NCBI GenBank assembly: GCA_020634615.1
Contig: JACKBI010000007.1
Coordinates: forward strand, 124,001 to 188,000
Source: Anaerolineales bacterium
GTDB taxonomy: Bacteria > Chloroflexota > Anaerolineae > JAAEKA01
DNA length: 64,000 bases
Direction of reading: 5' to 3'
Position 1 is the stretch's first letter. Each line of letters starts with the position of its first letter. The notes under the pieces are model-generated. The model made no database searches, was not told where the DNA came from, and was given only the letters and a program-made list of their open reading frames with translations. Both the position numbers and the translations under genes were made by a program. This document shows positions 9,431-18,492 of the stretch, piece by piece.

Positions 9431-11690
9431 CAGACGATTCCTGAAGTCGCCGTTTGGCCAAACTCCAGCTTCGGTAGGTCTCGCACGTCGAGCGTCAAAC
9501 GATAGGCGCCCTCGCCGCTATACGCCTGTGGGAGAATCCGATATAAACCGTTATCGGGTAGCACGAAGTCCGAGATCAATGAATTGTGGCCTCCACCAGA
9601 CTCGTCGTCGCTCGTGAAGTACCCATCCGATCCGTTCAGATACAGACGGGGATCGAGGTCACCACCGGTGGCGTCCATTCTGATTGTGACGGCCTGGCCT
9701 TGCTCGCCGAGGAAGTAAAGCGTATCTTGGTTCCTTTTGACGATACCGTTGATTTCATCACCTGGCTCAAGCCCAACGGATGGAAGCTCACCCGGCCATT
9801 GCGCCTTGTTTTGGCGCAACCAGTCCAGGTCGCTCATCATAGTGCTCATATCTAGAGAGTTCGGATCGTCCAAATCTGCCGTAAGCTTCGCTTGTCGCCG
9901 CCCGACTTCCTCAGCCGTCTCAAGGCTAAATCCCTCTCTGCCAGCCTCGATCAACTGTTTCGCTGCCATCTCAAGACATTTCCTGGCATCCTCGTCATAG
10001 GCCGGCAAGTTCCTTGCGTAGTGCTCCAGCGCCTGATCGCCCAGAATTGCAACGGCTCTTGTGATCCTGTCGAGATCAAGTTGCGGTTCGACCGGGAGGC
10101 CGGCAGCTTCTTCAAGCAACTTCATACCCTCATCCCACTGTTCAGCCGTACAGTCGTTGATGAGTGTCTCCGCTTCCTTGATCTTGGCCTCAGCGAAAGA
10201 TATATCCAGAGGATACTTACAGATTCGAGCAGACTTGTATTCGTCCTGCTGATCAGGAAACGCTCGCTGCCATTCGTCAAAGCTCAGATTGCGTCCGGCC
10301 CGAGCGCAGGCAAGCTCCAACCATTGTTGTGGACTCATAGTCCAGCGCAGGATTCTATCTGGCTCAAGAGCGACAAGCATTTGCTGATGCGAATCATAGG
10401 CGAGGTCCAATATGGCAGTAGAACCGAGATTGAACGTCGCCACTTGTTCTGCCGTCTTCAAGGTCCACATCCCAATCTCATCAGGCGCGCTGATCGAGAT
10501 CGAGAGCCATTCGTCGCCCACGAAAGCGATCTCATCGAAGCGGGTTTCCTTGTCGTATTCCTCGTTATCTCCGGGCTCAGATTCGTGTTCCACAGTGCCA
10601 TCTTCCAAGTTCCACACCCTGACCAGTCCTTGGCTTCCCCAGAGCCGCCAGGTACTTGCCCGAAACGTTGAAGGCAAGATCTGTCAGATCGCGCACTTCG
10701 TCACCCTCCAGCGGCACAACCGAGCCTGATACCAGGCTGCGAATTTCGATCTTATCCGTTTCCAAGCCGACCGCGATCTTATCAGTCTCGTTGGGCGCAA
10801 AGGCAAGCGCACGAACCGGTTGTGAATAGCTGATGATCTGCGTGTGCGTGAGACGCTCACTCTCCGATACCGACCATACCTGCATATTGCAATCTGTTAA
10901 CCTCGCTCTCGAGATAGCGCTGGATACTGTGCCGGTGGACGGCTGCAATGCCTTCACCGTGGGCGTGGTCCCAGGCTTTGCCTGCGAAGTTGGCACTGCT
11001 GTTGGCACTGCTTGAGAACCAGGCGCATCCTCACGCGGCGTGCAGCCTGCAACAGCGAGAAGGTCGTCCGACGGAGCAACTGCCAAGGCAGTGACACTCA
11101 TGCCAACCGTAAACGACACTGGCCAACGGTTCGACCCAATCTCGCTCAGGAAGATCTGACCGTTGGCATCGGCTGCCGCCAGCCAGCGATCGTCCGGACT
11201 GACCGCCTGCAACGTCAAATCGTCGGGCTGGAACAGCGGCTGCGTCACAACGAACTCCGATGTTTGGGCCAGATCCCAGCGAAACAACGCCTCGCCATAT
11301 TCGTCGGAAGAAACCAATCGACCGGACGTCATGGGATCGAAGGCCAGATCCCACACGCCAGCGTTGTGGCCATGGAGCTCCAGTGGGGGTTGCCCCCACG
11401 CGTCGTCGCTGCCGTAGACCCGCAATACACTGTCCTTCCAACCCACCGCCAGTTGCTGGCCGTCGGGGCTGAACGCCAACTCCCACGCTTGCGAATTGTC
11501 ATAGCTGCGATCGTCTAGCACACGGCTGGTAGGTGGATCGGCCGTGACGTCCCAAAGCCTGACCGTTCCATCGCCGCTGCCGGACGCCAGGGTTGTTCCA
11601 TCAGGGCTGAAGACGACGTCGTTGACCCAGGCTTCGTGCCCTTCCAGCGTCTGTGAGACCGGCGCGGCGCTGCCGATATCGTCCCAAAGC
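9427..11690 (-). pseudogene. Middle part of giant STAND-WD40-PPC gene: WD40 repeats, helical linker, first PPC domain
   Basis: Two frames cover this part. The first, entered after a one-base slip near 11685, reads LWDDIGSAAPVSQTLEGHE and then classic WD40 blades (VNDVVFSPDGTTLASG, VWDLAFDPMTSGRLVS). It ends after a slip near 10640. The second frame continues with VRVWNLEDGTVEHESEPG and closes the propeller. It then enters the segment W-x-x-x-ACARAGRNLSFDEWQ that usually follows WD40 in such STAND proteins, a helical TPR-like stretch (about 9900-10250), and a PPC-like domain (DTLYFLGEQGQAVTIRM...GGGHNSLISDFVLPDNGLYR). That frame runs out at 9427. The order of blocks leaves little doubt that this belongs with 11601-14219. 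Confidence 0.65.
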
Positions 11691-14219
11691 GAGAATCAGG
11701 CCATCTTTGCCAGCGGAGGCAAGGCGTTGACCCTGTGGATCGAAAGCAACCGCATAGACCCAATCCGCGTGGCGGCCCGGCAGCGTGTGGCTGATCGGCG
11801 CAGACCCGGAAAGGTCCCAGAGAGCCACCGTGCCGTCTTCCTGTCCGGCGGCCAACAGATTACCATCAGGGCTGAATGCAAGCGACCATATGGACGGTTG
11901 ATTGCTTGCCAGCACGGTTGCTTGAGGAACATTGGGATCCTCGAGATCCCACAACACAAGATCGTGCGCTCGCTTGGTCGGATTGTCCTGGTCGCCGCTG
12001 GCCGACGCCAAGCGCGACCGTACAGGGTCGAAGACAAGACTTGGTTCCCCCTTGCTCCCATTGGCGACGGCGTCGTCACTGATCAAGGTCCCCGCTGCAT
12101 TGTCCCACAGCCATATGCGACCGGCTTTGTCACCAAGAGCCAACAGCGCGCCATCCTGACTAAAGGCGAGGCTTCTCAAGTTTGTCGCCCCCTCCAGATC
12201 GAGCAGATCATGGGGAACATACGGAGTGAACTCTCCGGTCCCGTCACGATAGCCATCGTCCAGCGCGTCCACACGATAGCCATCGTCCAGCGCGTCCAGT
12301 AGCGCCCGGTTTGCCGCAAGCGTGTTTGTGGCAGAAATTGCAGCGCGGGCAAGTAAGAGACCATCTTCCACCTGAGCTGCATTAACTGAACGGTCCGCCA
12401 ACGTCAGCGATCGATTCTCGTCGCGTGCGGCGATTGCTGCCCGTTCATTGGTATTGGCGCGATTCCTCTCGTCCTTCAGTCGATCGCCGGAGATCACCAA
12501 CGCGTCGTTCTGCTGCAAGACTTTATCTCGTTCGGTTCTCAAATCAGCGTTTGCCGTACTTAACTCCGCGTTCGCCTTGTCCAGCATCAATGCCTGTCCA
12601 ACAGCGATGAGAAACAGCAATCCGGTTACACCAGCCAGCACCGCCAGCGCCACGCGCTGGCGTCGGAGTTGTCCGGCCGTCCGGTTGGCTTCTTCGGCTT
12701 TGATGCGTTCGGCGTTAAGCGCGGCTTCCTGGTCGCGCGCCGCCTGCGCGGTCTTTGACGCGTCCAGGTAATCCATCACGACCGGCTCGAACTGCTGGCC
12801 GGCTGTATCCGCCAGCACGGTCTTCAGGTTCAGATCGGCCAACAGCAGCCCCGCGTTGCGGGTTTCCGGGCTGTCACCCGACTCGTGCCAGGAATAGGCC
12901 GCGTCGATCCACGGTTGCTCAAGCCGGCGCTGCTGCTTCCATTCCAGATTGGAACTGCGGACCGGCTCCACGAAGCGATCGTGGATCAACTCGAACCAGG
13001 TGTCGCCTGACCGGGTTTCCGAACGCACCAGGAAGTGAAGCTGCAGCTTCCTGACGACGGCGTTTGGCAACGTGCCGGTTGTCTCGTCGCCCTGACGCAT
13101 CAACCCGCGCGTGCCGGCCTCGGTGATCAGCTCATCTTCAAACCAGGAGCGCAGTTGCCGCTCGCCGACATCGCCCGCGATCGACGCCTCTTGCAGCTCA
13201 CGCAGCGTGTCCTGGAGCGTGTCATCGTAGAACTTCTCCAGCGCCTGGTTGACGTCGCCGGCCATCGCCAGGTCCTCGAAGGTGATCTCGACCGGCTTCT
13301 TGCCCATGTCGCTGGCCTGCCACAGCGGCGCATTAGCTGTCAGCGTCTGCCACAGTTGGTAGCAAACGACCTGTAACTGGACCGGCTCAACATACTGGCC
13401 CTTGATGGTTGTCTCTTGTCCCGGCACCCGCACCTGCAGCAGATCGTCCACCAGTTTCTCGGCGACCCCGGCCGCGAAGGGCCTTCCGCCAAGCTCGGCC
13501 GGCCTGCGCACGGCGTCCAGCGCCGCAGCTTCGCCCATGCGCTCCATGAAGAACGTGGCGTGCAGCCGGTTGAACATCAACGGCTTGTACGGGTCCAGCG
13601 CAGCGACGTAGTCCTCGCGCAACGTCATCAGCACCCACAGATTGGGATCGTCCAGCAGCGCCTGGTTGAGCTGTGTAAAGAACGCGGTCCGCTCCTGCCA
13701 GCGGCCGGGATGCGCCGTGACAATCTCCTCGAACTGGTCCAGAATCAGCACGTAGGGCGTCGGCGTCGCAGGCTGCTCCGGCTCCGGTTCGTCGTCGGTG
13801 TCCGATTCAAAGATAAACGTCGTGCCGTCTTCGCTGCTCAGGCCGGCCAGGAATTCCTTCAAGGACAGGCTGGCAAAGCGAGTTGGGTCGCCGGCGTGCT
13901 TGTCCAGCAGGCTGGTCATCAGGTTGAACAGGAAGATGTTGTCAACAGCCTGCACGGTGGACGGCAGGTCGCCGCTGACGCGCGCCACCGGCAAGACGGC
14001 GTAGCCGTTCTTCTGCAGGCTGGGAATCAACCGGGCGTTGATCAGCGAGCTCTTGCCGGCGCCGGACTGGGCGTAGAACAGCAGCAGCCGCTCGGACATG
14101 ACGCGCGCCGACAGATCGCGCGCCTCGCGCTCGCGGCCAAAGAAGAGGCGCCCTTGTTCACGACGAAAAGTGCGCGGGCCGATATACGGATTGCCGGAGA
14201 TCTTAGGGCCAGATGTCAT
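11601..14219 (-). CDS. STAND NTPase with membrane segment, coiled coil and WD40 repeats (5' part of giant gene)
   Basis: The ATG at 14219 is chosen (15 bp after the SIR2-like gene; GAGGAT upstream). Residues 1-430 are a STAND NTPase: NPYIGPRTF, FFGRERE, Walker A SGAGKSS (53-58) and Walker B LILDQFEEIV. A long helical arm leads to a hydrophobic segment at about 520-545 (LAVLAGVTGLLFLIAVGQ), followed by a coiled coil (LSTANADLRTERDKVLQQ) and WD40 blades from about residue 670. The frame is lost near 11685. A perfect 27-bp tandem duplication encodes DALDDGYRV twice. With the downstream parts the protein would be about 2,130 residues. STAND NTPases of this kind act as NTP-driven switches that assemble signalling platforms. 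Here the trans-membrane position suggests a surface sensor coupled to cytoplasmic CHAT, caspase and SIR2 effectors (inference). Confidence 0.8.
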   Translation of the reverse strand: MTSGPKISGNPYIGPRTFRREQGRLFFGREREARDLSARVMSERLLLFYAQSGAGKSSLINARLIPSLQKNGYAVLPVARVSGDLPSTVQAVDNIFLFNLMTSLLDKHAGDPTRFASLSLKEFLAGLSSEDGTTFIFESDTDDEPEPEQPATPTPYVLILDQFEEIVTAHPGRWQERTAFFTQLNQALLDDPNLWVLMTLREDYVAALDPYKPLMFNRLHATFFMERMGEAAALDAVRRPAELGGRPFAAGVAEKLVDDLLQVRVPGQETTIKGQYVEPVQLQVVCYQLWQTLTANAPLWQASDMGKKPVEITFEDLAMAGDVNQALEKFYDDTLQDTLRELQEASIAGDVGERQLRSWFEDELITEAGTRGLMRQGDETTGTLPNAVVRKLQLHFLVRSETRSGDTWFELIHDRFVEPVRSSNLEWKQQRRLEQPWIDAAYSWHESGDSPETRNAGLLLADLNLKTVLADTAGQQFEPVVMDYLDASKTAQAARDQEAALNAERIKAEEANRTAGQLRRQRVALAVLAGVTGLLFLIAVGQALMLDKANAELSTANADLRTERDKVLQQNDALVISGDRLKDERNRANTNERAAIAARDENRSLTLADRSVNAAQVEDGLLLARAAISATNTLAANRALLDALDDGYRVDALDDGYRDGTGEFTPYVPHDLLDLEGATNLRSLAFSQDGALLALGDKAGRIWLWDNAAGTLISDDAVANGSKGEPSLVFDPVRSRLASASGDQDNPTKRAHDLVLWDLEDPNVPQATVLASNQPSIWSLAFSPDGNLLAAGQEDGTVALWDLSGSAPISHTLPGRHADWVYAVAFDPQGQRLASAGKDGLILALGRYRQRRAGLTDAGRARSLGQRRRLQP

Positions 14220-14233
14220 GGCTGCATCCTCGT

Positions 14234-15298
14234 CTACAGGGCCGGTTTCAGCACCCGGCGAATAAATCCCGGAACGTCGTCTTCCCAGTAGACCTCGTCG
14301 AAACGGGCGTCCCGGCGCAGATAGCTCTCCAGATACTGCTTCTCCTGCACACTGGGTATCAGTTGCAGGCAGCAGTACCTTAGATACTTTTTCTTGGTGG
14401 TCTCGGGCATCATCTCCATCAGTCCCCAGAACAGAAACCGAAAACTCCACGACGCCAGGCTGAAGCCAATCAACAGCAACGCCGAGGAACTCAGCGCGCC
14501 CCTGACGACGCCGTGCACCGGATCGACGCCCTGGTCCTTGCCGCGGCCCTGCGAGACAGCCATCAGGAAGGTCAGATAGTCGTCCTCGGTCAACACCAGC
14601 GAGTCGGGATACTCATCGACGCCATACAGATGAAAGACCAGCGGCTTATGGGCGCACGGCACGTAGACGCCATCCCGTTTGTTGTCTTCGCATTCCGGTT
14701 CGTTGTCCGACCAGCCGGCGTTGTTGAACACCGAGGGCGCCTTGTCGAGCCCCGTATGCCAGCGGCACATCTCACTACGGGGATACTTGCCGCTGTTTTG
14801 CAGCGCCATCTCGATGAACGTAAACGGGCTGGTCGTCACATAGATAGGCAGTGCCAGGTTTGAGAGGATCTGCAAGGGGTCGTCAGGATCCTTCGACAGC
14901 AGCGGATAATGCAGGCGGCGGGCAAAGATCGACGTGGTCAGACCTTCCGCCTCAGCCAGCACCTCCTCGATCTCGCCGGGACTGGTTCCATTGGCGCGCG
15001 CCATCTCCAGCACATATCCGGCCACCTGGTCCAGATAGTCCTGCTTCAGCTTCTGGTCCTTCCAGCCCTGCGTCAGGCTCTGGTACAAGGCAATCTTGTG
15101 TACTGCGTTGCTGTCCGCCAGGGGGTAGCCGACTTCCTTGGCATAAGCGGCCACAATCGCGCTGTTGCCGCCCAGCACCAGGTCGTTTAGCACTTCGCCG
15201 CTGATCATCGGCACCAGGTTGCCCTGGCGGATCAGCTTGCTGAGGCTGTAGCTTTCAGCCTGCGTTTCGCTCGAAACCATACTCTTGATCTTAACCAT
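14234..15298 (-). CDS. SIR2-like domain protein (probable NAD-processing effector or sensor)
   Basis: This 354-residue protein is intact, with a near-perfect SD (GGAGGTGA) 7 bp before the ATG. Features of the SIR2-like family of conflict systems are recognisable: an N-terminal nucleotide-binding start (LVPMISGEVL), PIYVTTSPFTFIEMAL where many homologues have TTNxD, and VFHLYGVDEYPDSLVLTEDDY containing the His-x-x-Gly and the acidic 'lTEDDY' motif. The last conserved strand/helix is LLLIGFSLASWSFRFLF. The usual Gly-Ala-Gly and the TTN Asn are altered, so NADase activity is uncertain. The gene overlaps the CHAT-FGE gene by 8 bp and ends 15 bp before the STAND gene, so translation is probably coupled. 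SIR2-type NAD depletion is a known abortive-infection mechanism; a role here is inferred from context. Confidence 0.72.
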   Translation of the reverse strand: MVKIKSMVSSETQAESYSLSKLIRQGNLVPMISGEVLNDLVLGGNSAIVAAYAKEVGYPLADSNAVHKIALYQSLTQGWKDQKLKQDYLDQVAGYVLEMARANGTSPGEIEEVLAEAEGLTTSIFARRLHYPLLSKDPDDPLQILSNLALPIYVTTSPFTFIEMALQNSGKYPRSEMCRWHTGLDKAPSVFNNAGWSDNEPECEDNKRDGVYVPCAHKPLVFHLYGVDEYPDSLVLTEDDYLTFLMAVSQGRGKDQGVDPVHGVVRGALSSSALLLIGFSLASWSFRFLFWGLMEMMPETTKKKYLRYCCLQLIPSVQEKQYLESYLRRDARFDEVYWEDDVPGFIRRVLKPAL

Positions 15299-17208
15299 CT
15301 TGCTTCACCTCCACTGCAACCCGGAAGCCGCGCCAGGTCGGTCTGCTTTCCGGCACATGGCACCGACTGCGCGCGCTGCAACGCACCTCATCCGGCTTCG
15401 ACTTGAACGAACCGCCCCGATGCGCCATCAGGGCGCCGGTCGGCAGCGACGCACCATCCACGATCTCGCGCCCACCCTCTGGTCGATAGGGGTAGGGCTG
15501 CCAGAGCGAGCGCGCCCACTCCTGCACGTTGCCCATCAGGTCCTCGACGCCATAAGCGCTGGCGCCGTCGGGTGAGCCGCCGATACCGGCGTCGTTCCGT
15601 TGCTTGCGACATTGCAGCGCTGCCCGTCCCAACCGCCTGGCCAGGGAAATTGTCGCTTTGTTCTGGCCGTCTGCCCTGTTCACCTGTTTGCATCTCCCGT
15701 CCCCAGCTCGCCGCCTTCTCCCACTCCGCCTCGCTGGGCAGCCGGTAGCGCCGGCCGGTGACCTCGCTCAGCCAGCGGCAATAGCAGTAGGCCATCGCGT
15801 CGCACCAGGTCACCCCGGTGACAGGATGGCGCTCCTCGCCGCGAAAGGGCGAGTTGCCGTCCCAGCGCATCTCGGGATTGGCGGATCGTTTTGCCTCTCG
15901 CAAAAACACCTCGTACTCACAGTTCATCACCGGATACCTTCCGATGCGGTAATCGGGCAGAAACACCTCGCGCTGCGGCGTTTCGTGCTCCGGGATGCCT
16001 TCGCCGTGATCGCTGCCCATCAGGAACGTGCCGCCTTCGATCAGGATCGTCTCCGGCTCCCAGGGCTGGCGCTCGATGACCGGGCGGGCGTCCCCGGTGG
16101 GCATCTCGATCAGCCGGTTGTCGTCGGAGCGACTGAAGAGCACCGGCGTTCCCCACTCCAGCGGCCCGCCTGCTTCCATGACAGCCTTCCGCGCCTCGCT
16201 CAGCGCTGCGTCGATGGGGTAGCCGTCGGCCAGCGCGCTGTAGAACTCGCGACTCAGGGCGATCGCGGCCGGGTCGCTGATGGGGAACTGCATGGCCAGC
16301 ACGGCCGGCACGCAGCGCTGCACCAATCCCTGCGCCACGCCGGCAAAGGAGTCGCTGCGCCCACTGACCGCGCCCTCGCAGGCGTTGAGGAAGACCAGCC
16401 GCAATGTCCGGCTGTCCTGCAGCAGTTCGGCCATCTCCTTCGCTGTGACCACCTTGGGGCCGCCGTTTTCGTCTTCGAAGACCAACCCACCCAACTCCAG
16501 CGAGTCGTCGAAGAAGCCGTGGCCGACGAAATGCAGCACATTGACCTGCCCGCGCAGCGCCTTGCGCAGCCGCGCCGGTGTTGGGTTCTCGAGCTGCTTG
16601 AGCCGCAGCAAGCCGCGCTCCTCCAACGGACTGGTGACCTCGCGCAGGCGCTGCCACTCCTTATCCACCTCCAGCCGGGTCACGTCCTTGGGATTGGAGA
16701 GCACCGCCAATACATGCAGCGGCGGGCGCACCGGCGTCAGCGCCTCGCCGCAGCCCACCTCCAGGTAGCGCACCAGCGGCGTCAGGCTGGAGCGGGCCAG
16801 AAAGTCCCCCCTGGGTGTTGCAAGATACTCCCACGGCAGGTCGGCCAGCGCCGGCAGGCAGGGATCGATCTGGATACGAATGCGCAGCCCGGTCTTGCTT
16901 TTCTCTGCGATGGCCTGATTTTCGGCCAGCTTCAGTCCCACCGCGCCGTCAAACACGGCAGCAAAAAGACTCCGGCCCAGCGCCTCCACATCGGGCCTCT
17001 CGCCACTCGCTTGCTGGCTGCCATAGTTGCGGCTGGCGCCCATTCCCTCCCACAGGATGTTGGCAACCTCTTCCTGGCTGAACGGCAACACAAAATCTAT
17101 GTTGGCATTGCCGGCCGGCGAGCGCTGCACCTTGGCGCGATAGATGCCTTCTTGCGGCCCGTAGCCGATGAACAGGTCGAAGTTCTCGTATGCGATGTCG
17201 GAGTCCAT
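15291..17208 (-). CDS. CHAT caspase-like peptidase fused to FGE/SUMF1 domain (two frameshifts near the 3' end)
   Basis: The ATG at 17208 has AAGGT 7 bp upstream. Residues about 150-370 are a CHAT domain with the dyad in LHFVGHGFF (His230) and FLNACEGA (Cys277), and the family's typical 'AVLAMQFPISDPAAI' and 'WGTPVLF' segments. From about 380 a formylglycine-generating-enzyme (SUMF1) fold follows: ILIEGGTFLMGSD, HPVTGVTWCDAMAYC, YRLPSEAEWEKAA. The frame is lost near 15650 (the correct frame reads FPWPGGWDGQRCNVAS) and again near 15590 (GGSPDGASAYGVEDLMGN). Residues GSFKSKP and SRPTWRGFRV then lead to a stop at 15291. In conflict systems FGE-like domains are usually ligand-recognition (DGR/CLec-like) modules rather than sulfatase maturases. 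First gene of the minus-strand operon. Confidence 0.8.
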
Positions 17209-17805
17209 TGTTTACCTTGTAAGGCTGCCAGTATTGGTTGCGATCCACGCAATTAGCGGTTGATCAGCTCAATTGTTGGTGATGCGCACCCCAATGCGTT
17301 TCTGTCACATAGTCGGTTGTAATATTGATGAACGCTGTGCGAACCCGGTTTTGCTCGAATTGCCACCAACTTACCACCTCAAGTCTATCAGCGGTTATCA
17401 ATTGCCTATCACCCTCCGTCGTATCGCCGCCGCTGCCAGTAATCATCACGAGGTGGCACCCCACTTTCCTCTGTGGCAACGATCGCGCCGGTGGGCTATT
17501 GCCATCGCGCACCATCCAGGAACTTTCTGGCTGCCATTCGATCGCCCCCGACTTGTCAGTGCAATGGTGGCTGGCCGTCAAAGCATACTTCACTGGCGTC
17601 GATAAGACGTCGATATCAGGTGAAGTTTGCGTTGGATTCACGTTCTTGCGGACAGTCCTCTCGCCTCGTCACCCCCACTGCCTACTCCCTGAATGTGCGG
17701 AACCATCACCCGCAGGTAGCCGACCTTGCCGCTGCCCAGATGGGTGCTGCCCAGCGCCTGGCCCAGGTCGCCGCCAGCGGTCTGCCATGGTAATCCGTTC
17801 CGCTC
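17209..17805. other. Intergenic stretch with the operator-like element of the CHAT operon
   Basis: About 600 bp without a convincing gene. On the minus strand it contains the TGATAR triple element (17386-17411), then about 175 bp of leader to the CHAT start. Between 17640 and 17800 the minus strand keeps a short open stretch (reading GGDLGQALGSTHLGSGKVGY) that looks coding-like but has no good start and no recognisable family. It may be a gene remnant. Longer open frames here have no SD and no domain. Confidence 0.5.
17372..17416 (-). promoter_or_regulatory. TGATAR triple-repeat element upstream of the CHAT operon
   Basis: Read on the minus strand from 17411: TGATAGGCAAT, TGATAACCGC, TGATAGACTT, then GAGGTGGTA. 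The TGATA cores lie at 17407-17411, 17396-17400 and 17386-17390, i.e. 11 and 10 bp apart, about one helical turn each, so they would be presented on one DNA face. The same arrangement, with about three quarters of bases identical over 40 bp, recurs at 18291-18330. The two copies each sit upstream of a minus-strand start (17208 and 18213). Probable activator binding site; the protein is not proven. Confidence 0.65.
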
Positions 17806-18213
17806 TTACAGCGATCTTGCCAACTGGCGGGCGAACTCGAAGACTTCCTCGCCGGGTGGGTAGATCTCAACCCTGGTCGATAACACCTGCACCGCATCAA
17901 TGTCGTCGTCGGCTGCCACGATGCGTGCATTAGTCGCCTGTATTTGTTGGACAAACTGGCGTAGCCGCGGGTCGTCTTCGTAGATCGCCAGACAGCGCAG
18001 CGCCGCCGGGATGACCAGGCAGCGCGCCTGGCTGGCGTAGCGCAGCGCCTCGTCCAGTCGAAGATCAACACCCAGCACCAGCCCATGCGCGCCGGCAATC
18101 TGCTGGCCGTGCAGCCCAACGACCTGCACCCGCAGCCCGGCATTGCGCAGTTCGCTGACGAACACGCTGGCGGCAGGTTCATCGAAGTTGGTGGCCCATA
18201 GAATAAATACCAT
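17806..18213 (-). CDS. DJ-1/PfpI-fold protein lacking the usual nucleophilic cysteine
   Basis: This 135-residue protein starts with MVFILWATNFDEPAAS. The DJ-1/PfpI pattern is visible along its length: first strand plus conserved Glu (FDEPA), LRNAGLRVQVVGLHG, AGAHGLVLGVDLRLDEAL, CLVIPAA, then LRQFVQQIQATNARIVAADDD. Where family members have the nucleophile elbow A-x-C-A-x-P this protein has VAADDD, so the catalytic Cys is absent and hydrolase, deglycase or chaperone activity of the usual type is unlikely. It may instead bind a ligand or partner. It is about 600 bp upstream of the CHAT operon, on the same strand, and shares the TGATAR element, suggesting co-regulation. SD is weak. Confidence 0.6.
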   Translation of the reverse strand: MVFILWATNFDEPAASVFVSELRNAGLRVQVVGLHGQQIAGAHGLVLGVDLRLDEALRYASQARCLVIPAALRCLAIYEDDPRLRQFVQQIQATNARIVAADDDIDAVQVLSTRVEIYPPGEEVFEFARQLARSL

Positions 18214-18290
18214 TGGCGGCTCGCTGGTTCAGCACTGCCAGAACAGGACAAAATGCGAGCAGTGGCAGCGCAAGTCACTGACAGAAATGA

Positions 18291-18334
18291 TAACGCCTGA
18301 AACCTATCAGCGATTATCAAACTCCTATCATCCT
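18291..18334 (-). promoter_or_regulatory. Second TGATAR triple-repeat element, in the divergent region between the DJ-1-like and HTH-STAND genes
   Basis: Read on the minus strand from 18330: TGATAGGAGTT, TGATAATCGC, TGATAGGTTT, then CAGGCGTTA. Cores are at 18326-18330, 18315-18319 and 18305-18309, with 11- and 10-bp spacing exactly as in the copy at 17386-17411. The sequences flanking the cores are also similar (CGACAGGA or CGACGGAGGG upstream). It lies about 95 bp before the DJ-1-like start and about 165 bp before the divergent HTH-STAND gene, so it could serve one or both, including autoregulation. Confidence 0.65.
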
Positions 18335-18492
18335 GTCGGACATCTTTGGCAGTTATGCGCGCTTTGCATTTAGACAATTTTATGTTACTCTATCCCACGA
18401 CTCCTTATTGAACGTCCCGAAAGTCCCCAGCGCCAGAGTTTTGTCAGGATCGGACCCGCCCTTTTTCGGGTTCACGGTTTCAGGGAAAACAA

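Noticed and set aside
15604..17256. A 550-codon plus-strand open frame opposite the CHAT-FGE gene
   Set aside because: It mirrors the high-GC third-codon pattern of the real gene, is rich in His, Gln and Arg, has no domain, and the opposite strand has clear CHAT and FGE motifs.
17264..17641. A 125-codon minus-strand open frame between the DJ-1-like and CHAT genes
   Set aside because: No SD or family, and it would contain the conserved TGATAR element, which is better explained as a regulatory site.
1..18000. Transposon or prophage origin of the conflict region
   Set aside because: No transposase, integrase, phage structural gene, terminal repeats or tRNA attachment site was found near either side of the region visible here.
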